From Deltaproteobacteria bacterium (GTDB taxonomy: Bacteria > Desulfobacterota > DSM-4660 > Desulfatiglandales > Desulfatiglandaceae), in assembly GCA_003646995.1 (NCBI GenBank), contig QMLZ01000128.1, forward strand, positions 1 to 8,059: a DNA stretch of 8,059 nt, given 5' to 3'. The position numbers and the translations under genes were made by a program. Under the pieces are notes generated by a model that saw nothing but the letters and a program-made list of their open reading frames with translations, was not told the origin of the DNA and ran no database searches. This document shows, one piece after another, positions 1 to 4,994 of this stretch (position 1 is its first letter; every line of letters starts with the position of its first letter).

Positions 1-43
1 ACCCAACCTCTAATCCTTGGCCCTTTTTCCTTTGACCTTTATC

Positions 44-553
44 CTAGGGGAGCTTTTCCAGTGCCCAGTCATCTATTTCTACTTCCAGGGAGCGCTTGAG
101 AAGATCAACACTTACCACCACCCTATCAGACTTACCCTTGTGCCGGATGTAAAAGCCTATGAGCCCCTTTAGGGGTCCTTCCATTATCATCACCCGATCC
201 CCCTTCTTGACGTAGGACCGATTTTGTACCGTGCGATCGGTACCATCCAAAATCATCAAAGAGGCTATCTCTTCTTCGTTCGCGGGTACGGGCTGCCCCT
301 TAAAATTAACCATTCTTACCACACCAACGGTGCGAATGATATGGTGATATTGCTCCGGGTCCATTGAGGTGCGTACAAACACGTACCCTGGCAGCATGGG
401 CACCAGGATCTTTTTTCGCCTGTCCTTGCGCCTGCTCATGACCTGCATTCTCGGATAAAAGGCCTCAAAGGCCTTGCCCCTCAGCCCTTCAAATACCTTT
501 TGCTCAAAGTGGCTTTTTGTATGTAGGGCATACCACCTCGGTTCCTTTATCAT
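44..553 (-). CDS. NusG/RfaH/UpxY-type transcription antiterminator
   Basis: Predicted specialised NusG paralogue that binds elongating RNA polymerase and lets it read through a long operon, typically polysaccharide synthesis. The N-terminal NGN domain begins with WYALHTKSHFEQKV, the usual family opening, and contains the LPGYVFV signature near residue 55. A basic RRKDRRKK stretch precedes it. The C-terminal KOW domain is VKKGDRVMIMEGPLKGLIG. The protein is 169 aa from this start, normal for the family. I chose ATG at 553 because it overlaps the stop of the upstream regulator as ATGA (translational coupling). An in-frame ATG at 574 has a closer AGGAG and would add seven residues, so it remains possible. 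The stop is TAG at 44-46. The downstream operon is outside the window, so the polysaccharide role is inferred from family and partner gene. Confidence 0.9.
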   Translation of the reverse strand: MIKEPRWYALHTKSHFEQKVFEGLRGKAFEAFYPRMQVMSRRKDRRKKILVPMLPGYVFVRTSMDPEQYHHIIRTVGVVRMVNFKGQPVPANEEEIASLMILDGTDRTVQNRSYVKKGDRVMIMEGPLKGLIGFYIRHKGKSDRVVVSVDLLKRSLEVEIDDWALEKLP

Positions 554-1128
554 AGTGTGAAAATCTTCTCCCATGGCACTCCTGCATCAATCAAGGCCTC
601 GATTCCCTGCTCGGCCTCTCCCAGCTCAGTGATCAGCACTCCATCCCAGTCCTTCAAACGCAACCTCTCGATCCCTTGCACCTTGTAGCCAAAGAAAGTG
701 TTATTATCCCCTTGCCTATCCAGTACACCAGCAAGCTTGATCCCTGTAAGCTGCAAATACAAATAGGCCAGCTCCGCCACTTCTCCTGCGCCGTAAAACA
801 GTAGCCTTCGTATTCCCCGCTGTTCCATCTCCTTGAATTTATTTACGAGCAGTGACTTGACCTCTCTATAGAAACTGACTGAATACCTTAGGTATTCAAC
901 GGTAAGTTTACTCTTGCGGGCTATACCCTTTGGCGTGAGGAGGTACTTGACCCTGTTCCGCGGCAGGGTCTTGACCTTGAAGTATCCTTTGCTGACGAGG
1001 CGCTTGATGAAGCGGTTAACAAGGCCCAGAGAAATGTTCAGCCTACGGGCAAGCTCACGTTGGGAGAAGGAACCGTTTCGCTCGATTTCCCCCATTAGGC
1101 GCAATATATGTATATCTTCTTTCTCCAT
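550..1128 (-). CDS. Winged-HTH regulator with C-terminal Rossmann-like domain (EPS-locus type)
   Basis: 192-aa two-domain protein. Residues 1-70 form a winged helix: SQRELARRLNISLGLVNRFI is a clear helix-turn-helix, followed by KGYFKVK and LLTPKGIA, the wing pattern of MarR-like regulators found at exopolysaccharide loci. After a helical linker (about 75-103), residues 107-190 resemble the nucleotide/sugar-binding Rossmann unit of PglD-type or CoA-binding proteins, with the glycine loop FYGAGEVAEL (111-120), then GVLDRQGDN and FFGYKVQG. It probably senses a nucleotide-sugar or related cofactor and controls the locus, but the ligand is unknown. No convincing Shine-Dalgarno precedes the ATG. 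Its TGA overlaps the start of the NusG-like gene, so the two form a regulatory pair. The fusion architecture is visible; the sensor role is inferred. Confidence 0.85.
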   Translation of the reverse strand: MEKEDIHILRLMGEIERNGSFSQRELARRLNISLGLVNRFIKRLVSKGYFKVKTLPRNRVKYLLTPKGIARKSKLTVEYLRYSVSFYREVKSLLVNKFKEMEQRGIRRLLFYGAGEVAELAYLYLQLTGIKLAGVLDRQGDNNTFFGYKVQGIERLRLKDWDGVLITELGEAEQGIEALIDAGVPWEKIFTL

Positions 1129-1250
1129 AGGAGAGGCTACTTGCCCTAACCCTGTCTCTTTGCCTTGTGCATGTGGTAATATGCTTATTTTGGTGCTTCG
1201 CCTTACAATTTTCTAGGCCGCACCAACATGTCATCGGAACATTTGGGCGG

Positions 1251-1271
1251 AGTGTTCAATATTTGAACGCT
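1251..1271. promoter_or_regulatory. Dyad operator candidate GTTCAA-TAT-TTGAAC
   Basis: A perfect inverted repeat GTTCAA-TAT-TTGAAC occupies 1254-1268. Allowing one mismatch it extends to a 21-bp dyad (AG.GTTCAATATTTGAAC.CT). It sits in the divergent intergenic region, 34 bp upstream of the 51-aa membrane-protein start and about 120 bp upstream of the HTH regulator start. Size and symmetry suit a dimeric winged-HTH protein, so the divergently encoded regulator at 550-1128 is an obvious candidate ligand. That link is inference. No clear -10/-35 pair could be placed for either direction. Confidence 0.5.
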
Positions 1272-1304
1272 GTTGTCAAGAAAAATATAGGAGGAGTATG
1301 TTTT

Positions 1305-1460
1305 ATGTCCATGACAAAACGGATTTTACTGAGTGCGGCGATACTCGCACTTGATCTTATCGTGTTTTTCTTGCCGTTGACTGCGATTTTCCTGATCTAT
1401 ATACTGATTTATAATCCACCATGGTTCAGGCAATTCCTAGAGACCCTGGATAAACGCTGA
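1305..1460 (+). CDS. Small single-span membrane protein, function unknown
   Basis: 51-aa protein beginning MSMTKRILLS, with a hydrophobic stretch from about residue 7 to 37 (ILLSAAILALDLIVFFLPL, then TAIFLIYILIY), long enough for one long or two short membrane spans. A polar aromatic tail, NPPWFRQFLETLDKR, follows. The start at 1305 is chosen because a strong AGGAGG (1289-1294) lies 10 nt upstream. The same frame is open further 5' to an ATG at 1167, but that extension has no ribosome-binding site and crosses the operator dyad, so it is rejected. ATG at 1311 is an alternative. It is the first gene of the likely plus-strand operon. I do not recognise a named family with confidence. Confidence 0.75.
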   Translation: MSMTKRILLSAAILALDLIVFFLPLTAIFLIYILIYNPPWFRQFLETLDKR

Positions 1461-1519
1461 AATGCAAGAAGAGCTAAGAACTCACCAAATTCAACGGAAT
1501 TTTAAGGGGGATTCTACAG

Positions 1520-1723
1520 ATGGAATGTAAGAAGGAAAGAAATCTCGAGCGCTGCAATTGCACTTACGAGCCTTGCTCAAAGAAGGGGATCTGCTGTGAA
1601 TGCATTTCATATCATTTAAGCATGAGACAATTGCCAGGATGCTGTTTCCCAAAAGAGGCTGAGGCCACCTGGGACAGATCCTTTGAACACTTCGCCCGAC
1701 TCGTTCAAGCTGGAAGAGTTTAG
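1520..1723 (+). CDS. Cys-rich DUF6485-like small protein
   Basis: 67-aa protein rich in cysteines: C3, C12, C14, C19, C25, C26, C28, C41 and C42. The pattern ERCNCTYEPCSKKGICCEC followed by YH, LPGCCFP and a C-terminal DRSFEHFAR segment matches my recollection of the DUF6485 family. Such a cluster suggests a bound metal, zinc or possibly Fe-S, but no metal or reaction has been shown here. AAGGGGG at 1505-1511 is a good ribosome-binding site 8 nt before ATG. It lies 59 bp after the membrane protein and 20 bp before the next gene, which supports one transcript. Confidence 0.75.
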   Translation: MECKKERNLERCNCTYEPCSKKGICCECISYHLSMRQLPGCCFPKEAEATWDRSFEHFARLVQAGRV

Positions 1724-1743
1724 GCAAGAGAGGTGGTATAAAA

Positions 1744-2061
1744 TTGGATAGGAACGAACCTAAAGGTATCCAAGAACTCTTTCAACAGCTGATGGCCCGC
1801 AGCCAGTCAGCAGGGCCATCTGCAAAACGGCTCTCGGCGCTGCTCGTGGAGAGCACGCTCCAGTACCGTGACAAGCTATATGTAGAAAAGGGCATAGTGG
1901 TCACCGTAGAAGACGTTCGCAAATCCTTAGACTGGCTACTTCCGGCCCTTTCTACGGGCAATATTCCCCATCTGGGCAATGAGATCCAGGACGGCCTTTT
2001 GAGAAAATGGATTAGCGAGCTGACGGGAACAGAGCAACAGGCCCAGGGCCGTGGGGAATAG
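1744..2061 (+). CDS. Conserved-looking protein of unknown function, TTG start
   Basis: 105-aa soluble protein of unrecognised family. It has no signal peptide or membrane span. Predicted structure is mostly helical, with an N-terminal helix GIQELFQQLMARSQ, a basic/serine linker, and a central segment VEKGIVVTVEDVRKSLDWLL. The tail is polar (TEQQAQGRGE). The start is a TTG at 1744, supported by AGGTGG at 1731-1736 with 7-nt spacing, and no in-frame ATG lies nearby. It is 20 bp after the DUF6485-like gene and 3 bp before the oxidoreductase, so it is almost certainly cotranscribed and probably coupled with the latter. A role in the oxidoreductase's pathway is only guilt by association. Confidence 0.7.
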   Translation: MDRNEPKGIQELFQQLMARSQSAGPSAKRLSALLVESTLQYRDKLYVEKGIVVTVEDVRKSLDWLLPALSTGNIPHLGNEIQDGLLRKWISELTGTEQQAQGRGE

Positions 2062-2064
2062 ACA

Positions 2065-3099
2065 GTGTCCTCAACACAAAGGCAAATTATTGTGAAAAGG
2101 CCTGGCTCACACCAGGCCTTGATTATTGAAGAGGTTCCCATCCGCTCTCCACGGCCGGGGGAGGTTCAGGTTGAAGTGAGGGCCTGCGGTATAAACTTTG
2201 CGGACATCGCCGTGCGGCTGGGGCTATACGGCGCAGCCAAGGGACTTTATCCCCTCTGCCCAGGGCTTGAATTTTCAGGCATTGTGAAACAGGTAGGGGA
2301 AGGGGTCAAAGGTTTCGAAGCAGGCCAAAAGGTGTTCGGTGCCACTCGGTTTGGGGGTTACTCAGAAATTATTAATTGCCCATACCAACACATATGGCCT
2401 CTTCCAAATAGCTGGAATTTTGAACGAGGGGCCACCTTCCCTGTGGCCTATCTTACAGCTTATTATGCCCTGTATCATGTCGGCCACTTGAGACCTGAGG
2501 ACAAGGTCCTTGTTCATTCTGCTGCAGGAGGTGTGGGGACCGCCCTCTTGCACTTGTTAAGGCTGAATGGAAATCTTGTAGTTGGCGTTGTGGGCAGCTC
2601 GATCAAAGTAGATGCGGCGTTCAACGCCGGAGCAGACCACGTAATAGATAAGTCGACCGATGATCTCTGGCATAAGGCGGAGGAGATATGTCCCGAGGGA
2701 TATGATATTATCCTGGATGCCAATGGGGCCACAACCCTGATGGGGTCCTTTTCGCACATCAAGCCCACAGGCAGGTTGTTGATATATGGCTTTGCCTCTA
2801 TGTTTTCAAGGACCGGGAAAAAGAGTCTCCCTAAACTCCTGTGGTATTACCTCAAAACACCGCGATTCAGTCCTTTTGACCTTACTTCCAACAATAAGAC
2901 CGTGGCAGGGTTCAATCTAATTTACTTGTTCGAGCATGTGTCCCTTTTTAGGGAAATTATGGAAAAGCTGCTTCGATGGGATGCAAAAGGGCTTCTACCA
3001 CCCATGCCGATTAAGTCATATCCATTCGAAGAAGTGGCCAAAGCGCATACGGATCTTGAGTCGGGGAGAACTGTTGGGAAACTGGTACTAACTTTGTGA
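2065..3099 (+). CDS. VAT1/quinone-oxidoreductase-like medium-chain dehydrogenase (zinc-less)
   Basis: 344-aa member of the medium-chain dehydrogenase/reductase superfamily. The N-terminal GroES-like domain contains CGINFADIAVRLGLYG (41-56) and the PGLEFSGIVKQVGEGV segment (66-81), typical of quinone oxidoreductases and VAT1. The Rossmann domain has the nucleotide loop HSAAGGVGTALLHL (151-164), which usually binds NADPH. The lobe with KLLWYYLKTPRFSPFDLTS (257-275) is the longer VAT1-style insert. The catalytic and structural zinc cysteines of alcohol dehydrogenases are absent, so it is predicted to reduce quinones or enones; the substrate is unknown. The GTG start at 2065 follows the previous stop by 3 bp, with a GGGG stretch about 10 nt upstream. 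It is the last gene of the plus-strand operon. Confidence 0.88.
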   Translation: MSSTQRQIIVKRPGSHQALIIEEVPIRSPRPGEVQVEVRACGINFADIAVRLGLYGAAKGLYPLCPGLEFSGIVKQVGEGVKGFEAGQKVFGATRFGGYSEIINCPYQHIWPLPNSWNFERGATFPVAYLTAYYALYHVGHLRPEDKVLVHSAAGGVGTALLHLLRLNGNLVVGVVGSSIKVDAAFNAGADHVIDKSTDDLWHKAEEICPEGYDIILDANGATTLMGSFSHIKPTGRLLIYGFASMFSRTGKKSLPKLLWYYLKTPRFSPFDLTSNNKTVAGFNLIYLFEHVSLFREIMEKLLRWDAKGLLPPMPIKSYPFEEVAKAHTDLESGRTVGKLVLTL

Positions 3100-3119
3100 A
3101 GAGCTACTTCTCGTCACTA

Positions 3120-3227
3120 TCATGACACTCCGAGTTGTTTCTTAATCAATTTACAGAGAGTATCCTTGATTTCAGGGTGGAGTAGAATCAGTTGGCTCCC
3201 TTTCAAAGTGAGATTTCGATCTCCTTT
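3120..3227 (-). pseudogene. Possible remnant of a HicA-like toxin 3' end
   Basis: Just downstream of and partly overlapping the HicB-like gene, a different frame reads 35 codons to TGA at 3120-3122, containing LKGSQLILLHPE directly followed by IKDTLCKLIKKQLGVS. HicA toxins end with a GSH...HP motif, a strand pair, then a helix resembling LRSIIKQAGLS. Here the middle would be missing and the GSH histidine is Gln. A TTG overlapping the hicB stop could in principle start a 28-aa peptide, but no ribosome-binding site is visible. Read as an internally deleted, non-functional partner; chance resemblance is quite possible. Confidence 0.22.
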
Positions 3228-3409
3228 CTAGGAATGCGGAAATTGTCAATTACAGGATCATCTTCCATCATGAGACGATAGGCCTCTCGAATATTATCCT
3301 TTAGCTCTTCGAGACTTTCTCCCTGGCTAAACACCCCTGGGATCTCTTTCAGCCGGCCCACATACCATCCGTCATCGATCCAGTATTCCAGTGTAAACTT
3401 CTTCTCCAT
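3203..3409 (-). CDS. HicB-family antitoxin-like protein
   Basis: 68-aa protein of the HicB-like fold: FTLEYWIDDGWYVGRLKEIPGVFSQGESLEELKDNIREAYRL corresponds to the family's strand-strand-helix core (x-DGWYV-x, PGV-x-SQG, EEL-x-NI-EA). In HicAB modules this domain binds and blocks the HicA mRNA interferase. It ends with RIPRKEIEISL and lacks an added DNA-binding domain, so self-regulation through a separate HTH is not evident. GGAGAG precedes the ATG by a few bases. No intact hicA is adjacent: upstream is a gene-free region and downstream only a doubtful remnant. It is either a solitary HicB protein or the survivor of a decayed module. It lies just outside the predicted island boundary and converges with the oxidoreductase gene. 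Confidence 0.8.
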   Translation of the reverse strand: MEKKFTLEYWIDDGWYVGRLKEIPGVFSQGESLEELKDNIREAYRLMMEDDPVIDNFRIPRKEIEISL

Positions 3410-3466
3410 TGACTCTCCAGCCCCTCAAACTTCAAGGCATTCTCTAGAAAAACTAAACCTAAAAAA

Positions 3467-3489
3467 TGGTCGGGACGACTGGATTTGAA
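3467..3489 (-). other. Partial tRNA-Pro 3' end, probable att core of a genomic island
   Basis: Read on the minus strand, the segment is TTCAAAT (T-loop), CCAGT (3' T-stem), CGTCCCG (3' acceptor strand), A, then CCA: tRNA positions 54 to 76. G72 with discriminator A73 and the implied C1 fit bacterial tRNA-Pro. The base before TTC is C rather than the required G53, and nothing upstream resembles a T-arm, anticodon or D-arm, so it is a fragment and not a gene. Immediately 3' is TTTTTT, as after real tRNA genes. Integrases that target tRNA 3' ends leave such a copy at the junction away from the intact tRNA. The orientation implies element DNA above 3489 and chromosome below 3467. Confidence 0.75.
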
Positions 3490-3616
3490 GACGACGCATC
3501 CCAACCAAGCTAACTTATGGACATCTCAGGCTTTTCCTCTAATTTCAATAACTAAGTCCTACTTTCAATATCTTCAATACATAAAATAAATGCGATTTTT
3601 TCAGTCAATTTCGAAA

Positions 3617-3638
3617 AAAAGTGTCCCAAAAGTGTCCC
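3617..3638 (+). repeat. Tandem direct repeat AAAAGTGTCCC x2, possible integrase arm sites
   Basis: Two perfect adjacent copies of the 11-mer AAAAGTGTCCC (3617-3627 and 3628-3638), about 130 bp from the tRNA-fragment core on the predicted element side. Tyrosine integrases use short direct repeats at such distances as arm-type sites. Assignment as arm sites is inference from spacing and position. Confidence 0.5.
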
Positions 3639-3737
3639 AGGCAGATGGATTTCTTCCTATCCTGAGAACCCCAATTTCAGTCATCCACGCTAGTATCCGA
3701 ATAATATAATATGAACAAAAAGGGAGATTGTAAAGCC

Positions 3738-4058
3738 ATGGAAAAAAAATTAGCAGTTCTCATCTTTTCAATTATTTTGTCAGCGTTCTATACTTCCGTG
3801 CTCGCTCAAAACCCCAATTCAAATAATCAAAGCACCTACTATGGCCAATCTACTCCACAACAGTACTTGCCCCAAACTCAAAATTACAGGACTCCAACAT
3901 ACCCGTCTTACGACTACCGGTACCACGCTTACCAAAATTACGAAAGGGCAACCGAAAGATTTATGAGCAACCCTACTCGCCACAATTATCAGGTCATGGA
4001 GCAACGAAGACAAATTTGGGAGATGAGGGAGAGGCAATATCAGCAATATAAAAGATAG
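3738..4058 (+). CDS. Small secreted Tyr/Gln/Asn-rich protein, unknown function
   Basis: 106-aa protein starting MEKKLAVLIF. It has a textbook Sec signal peptide: a KK n-region, the hydrophobic core LAVLIFSIILSAFYTS, and VLA-Q as the probable cleavage site, leaving a mature chain of about 83 residues. The mature N-terminal half is low-complexity, rich in Asn, Gln, Tyr, Thr and Pro. The C-terminal half is charged and helical (YERATERFMSN..., QVMEQRRQIWEMRERQYQQY). No cysteines are present, so it is not a lipoprotein. The start at 3738 is favoured by AGGGAG at 3721-3726 and by giving a normal n-region; ATG at 3711 would add nine residues without a ribosome-binding site. I do not recognise a family. 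It is the first gene inside the predicted island and stands alone. Confidence 0.65.
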   Translation: MEKKLAVLIFSIILSAFYTSVLAQNPNSNNQSTYYGQSTPQQYLPQTQNYRTPTYPSYDYRYHAYQNYERATERFMSNPTRHNYQVMEQRRQIWEMRERQYQQYKR

Positions 4059-4194
4059 CCCTTTTAGGACTCGCCAATAAAGACCTTTTCAAGTGTGTAC
4101 AAAAAATCAATCTGTTTTTCACAAAAAGTGTGTGTAATCTGGACCCATATGGATTTCGGGGAAGTTGTACGTCATTGATAACAAATGTAATTGT

Positions 4195-4210
4195 ATAGTG
4201 ATAACACTAT
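4195..4210. promoter_or_regulatory. Dyad ATAGTG-ATAA-CACTAT upstream of endonuclease
   Basis: Perfect 6-bp inverted arms around ATAA, about 160 bp upstream of the endonuclease start. It is a candidate binding site for a dimeric regulator, such as the HTH protein encoded with the methyltransferase. No matching copy was found upstream of that gene, so the link is weak. Confidence 0.35.
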
Positions 4211-4284
4211 GTTAGCAGACAACCATCCTTTCCATATCCTCTTCTTTATCTTCTCATCCTTTTCAAAAACAGGGCCGCCTGGAC

Positions 4285-4304
4285 TATTTATTTCTATTTA
4301 TTTC
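4285..4304 (+). repeat. Tandem repeat TATTTATTTC x2
   Basis: Two perfect adjacent 10-mers in the AT-rich leader of the endonuclease gene. It is probably low-complexity promoter DNA, and no function is claimed. Confidence 0.5.
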
Positions 4305-4322
4305 GTTGATTAAGGCAATTTT

Positions 4323-4370
4323 TAGATGTATTGTCCCATTAATCGCTCAAAATTTGGGGGGATACATCTA
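4323..4370 (+). promoter_or_regulatory. Inverted repeat enclosing the endonuclease ribosome-binding site
   Basis: The left arm TAGATGTATTGTCCCA (4323-4338) pairs with the right arm TGGGGGGATACATCTA (4355-4370). Of 16 positions, 13 are Watson-Crick, two are G-U in RNA and one is a G-G mismatch; the loop is 16 nt. The right arm contains the G-run that must serve as Shine-Dalgarno, ending one base before the GTG start at 4372. If transcribed whole, this stem would hide the ribosome-binding site and restrain endonuclease translation. Alternatively the two TAGATGTAT half-sites could be DNA operators. The pairing is seen; the role is inferred. Confidence 0.6.
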
Positions 4371-4371
4371 G

Positions 4372-4980
4372 GTGAAACTAGTTAAATTAGAGGTCCTCAT
4401 CGATAAAGGGACCTTTTCGTCCTCTAAGGAGTTTAAAATAATTATGGAGCATATAAAGTCAGCGGTCAGGGCAGTGGATTGGCCACCAGGTGCTGGCTCA
4501 TTTACTATCTACAAGCAATCTGGAAAAAAGAGGGGAGAAGGAAGTGGTGTAAAGCCTATCAAGCAAAACTTTATGCAAAAACTAGCCTTATATGGCTGGG
4601 ACCTTGAGACTCCTGTTGATATTGCCACACTCAAAAGACCTGGGCCTTTAGATGCTACCTACAAAGTTGGGAATAAACTTTTCGCAGTAGAATGGGAGAC
4701 AGGAAATATCTCTTCCAGTCATAGAGCAATGAATAAAATGGCTCTTGGGATACTTAAAGGTATTCTTATTGGTGGACTTTTGGTCCTGCCAACCAGGGAG
4801 CTATACCAGTATCTAACAGACAGGATTGGAAATTTTAGGGAACTAGCGCCCTATTTTCCGCTTTGGCGGTCTCTTAAATGTAAAGAAGGGTATTTGGGTG
4901 TATTGGCTGTAGAACACGATTTTGCTAGTACCGATGTACCTCGTATTCCAAAGGGAACGAATGGTCGGCACGCGCTTTGA
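4372..4980 (+). CDS. BamHI-family Type II restriction endonuclease, predicted GGATCC
   Basis: 202-aa homologue of BamHI (213 aa), alignable over nearly its whole length from memory of that protein: WPPGAGSFTI against WPATSKTFTI, ETPVDI against EKPLDI, GPLD against GPID, VEWETGNISSSHRAMNKM against MEFETGNISSAHRSMNKL, YLTDRIGNFRELAPYF against YLTDRVTNFEELEPYF, and VPRIPKG against VPLIPKG. BamHI catalytic E77, D94, E111 and E113 correspond to E79, D94, E107 and E109. Base-contacting N116, S118, R122, D154 and R155 correspond to N112, S114, R118, D150 and R151. Cleavage of GGATCC is therefore predicted. BamHI's C-terminal helix is shortened: the chain stops at TNGRHAL. The start is GTG with a G-run 10 nt upstream, inside a hairpin. 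It converges with the methyltransferase, with 14 bp between their stops, and has no cotranscribed partner. Confidence 0.93.
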   Translation: MKLVKLEVLIDKGTFSSSKEFKIIMEHIKSAVRAVDWPPGAGSFTIYKQSGKKRGEGSGVKPIKQNFMQKLALYGWDLETPVDIATLKRPGPLDATYKVGNKLFAVEWETGNISSSHRAMNKMALGILKGILIGGLLVLPTRELYQYLTDRIGNFRELAPYFPLWRSLKCKEGYLGVLAVEHDFASTDVPRIPKGTNGRHAL

Positions 4981-4994
4981 ATTCCACTTGCTGA

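Larger units (their letters stand above)
3410..3737. other. Gene-free boundary region with att scar
   Basis: No credible coding sequence is seen on either strand. The stretch contains the partial tRNA (3467-3489), its T-run on the minus strand (3461-3466), and the tandem AAAAGTGTCCC repeat (3617-3638). AT-rich sequence from about 3540 to 3620 is suitable for bending. An in-frame ATG at 3711 precedes the secreted-protein gene but has no ribosome-binding site. No confident promoter could be placed. Confidence 0.6.
4059..4371. other. Long leader/intergenic region upstream of the endonuclease
   Basis: No coding sequence recognised. It holds the ATAGTG-ATAA-CACTAT dyad (4195-4210), a pyrimidine-rich stretch (about 4223-4265), the tandem TATTTATTTC repeat (4285-4304), and a large inverted repeat abutting the endonuclease start (4323-4370). 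A weak promoter candidate is TTGATT (4306-4311), 17 bp, TATTGT (4329-4334). If it were the only promoter, the left hairpin arm would not be transcribed. No convincing rho-independent terminator follows the secreted-protein gene. Confidence 0.5.

Noticed and set aside
1134..1145. GGCAAGTAGCCT on the minus strand, vaguely like the RfaH ops element
   Set aside because: Only the GTAGC core matches and spacing differs by one base from the ops consensus. It sits directly before the regulator start, so it is not a supportable recruitment site.
914..1216. 100-codon plus-strand open frame
   Set aside because: Antisense shadow of the HTH-Rossmann gene, with Arg/Leu/Pro-rich random-looking translation and no ribosome-binding site.
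1263..1291. TTGAAC-17 bp-TATAGG as promoter for the 51-aa membrane protein
   Set aside because: The -10 would overlap the AGGAGG ribosome-binding site, so the transcript would lack it.
1782..2141. 119-codon minus-strand open frame
   Set aside because: Antisense to the well-supported 105-aa gene and the oxidoreductase start; no family character.
3100..3125. Hairpin after the oxidoreductase (GAAG-AGCTA-CTTC) as terminator
   Set aside because: Only a 4-bp stem and no T-run follows.
3466..3545. Complete tRNA gene on the minus strand
   Set aside because: Identity to a tRNA stops at the T-loop; G53, T-stem partner, anticodon arm and D-arm are missing.
4195..4210. Classical C-box of XRE-type controller proteins
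   Set aside because: The palindrome lacks the usual GACT/AGTC half-sites and no XRE-type C protein is encoded; listed only as an unassigned dyad.
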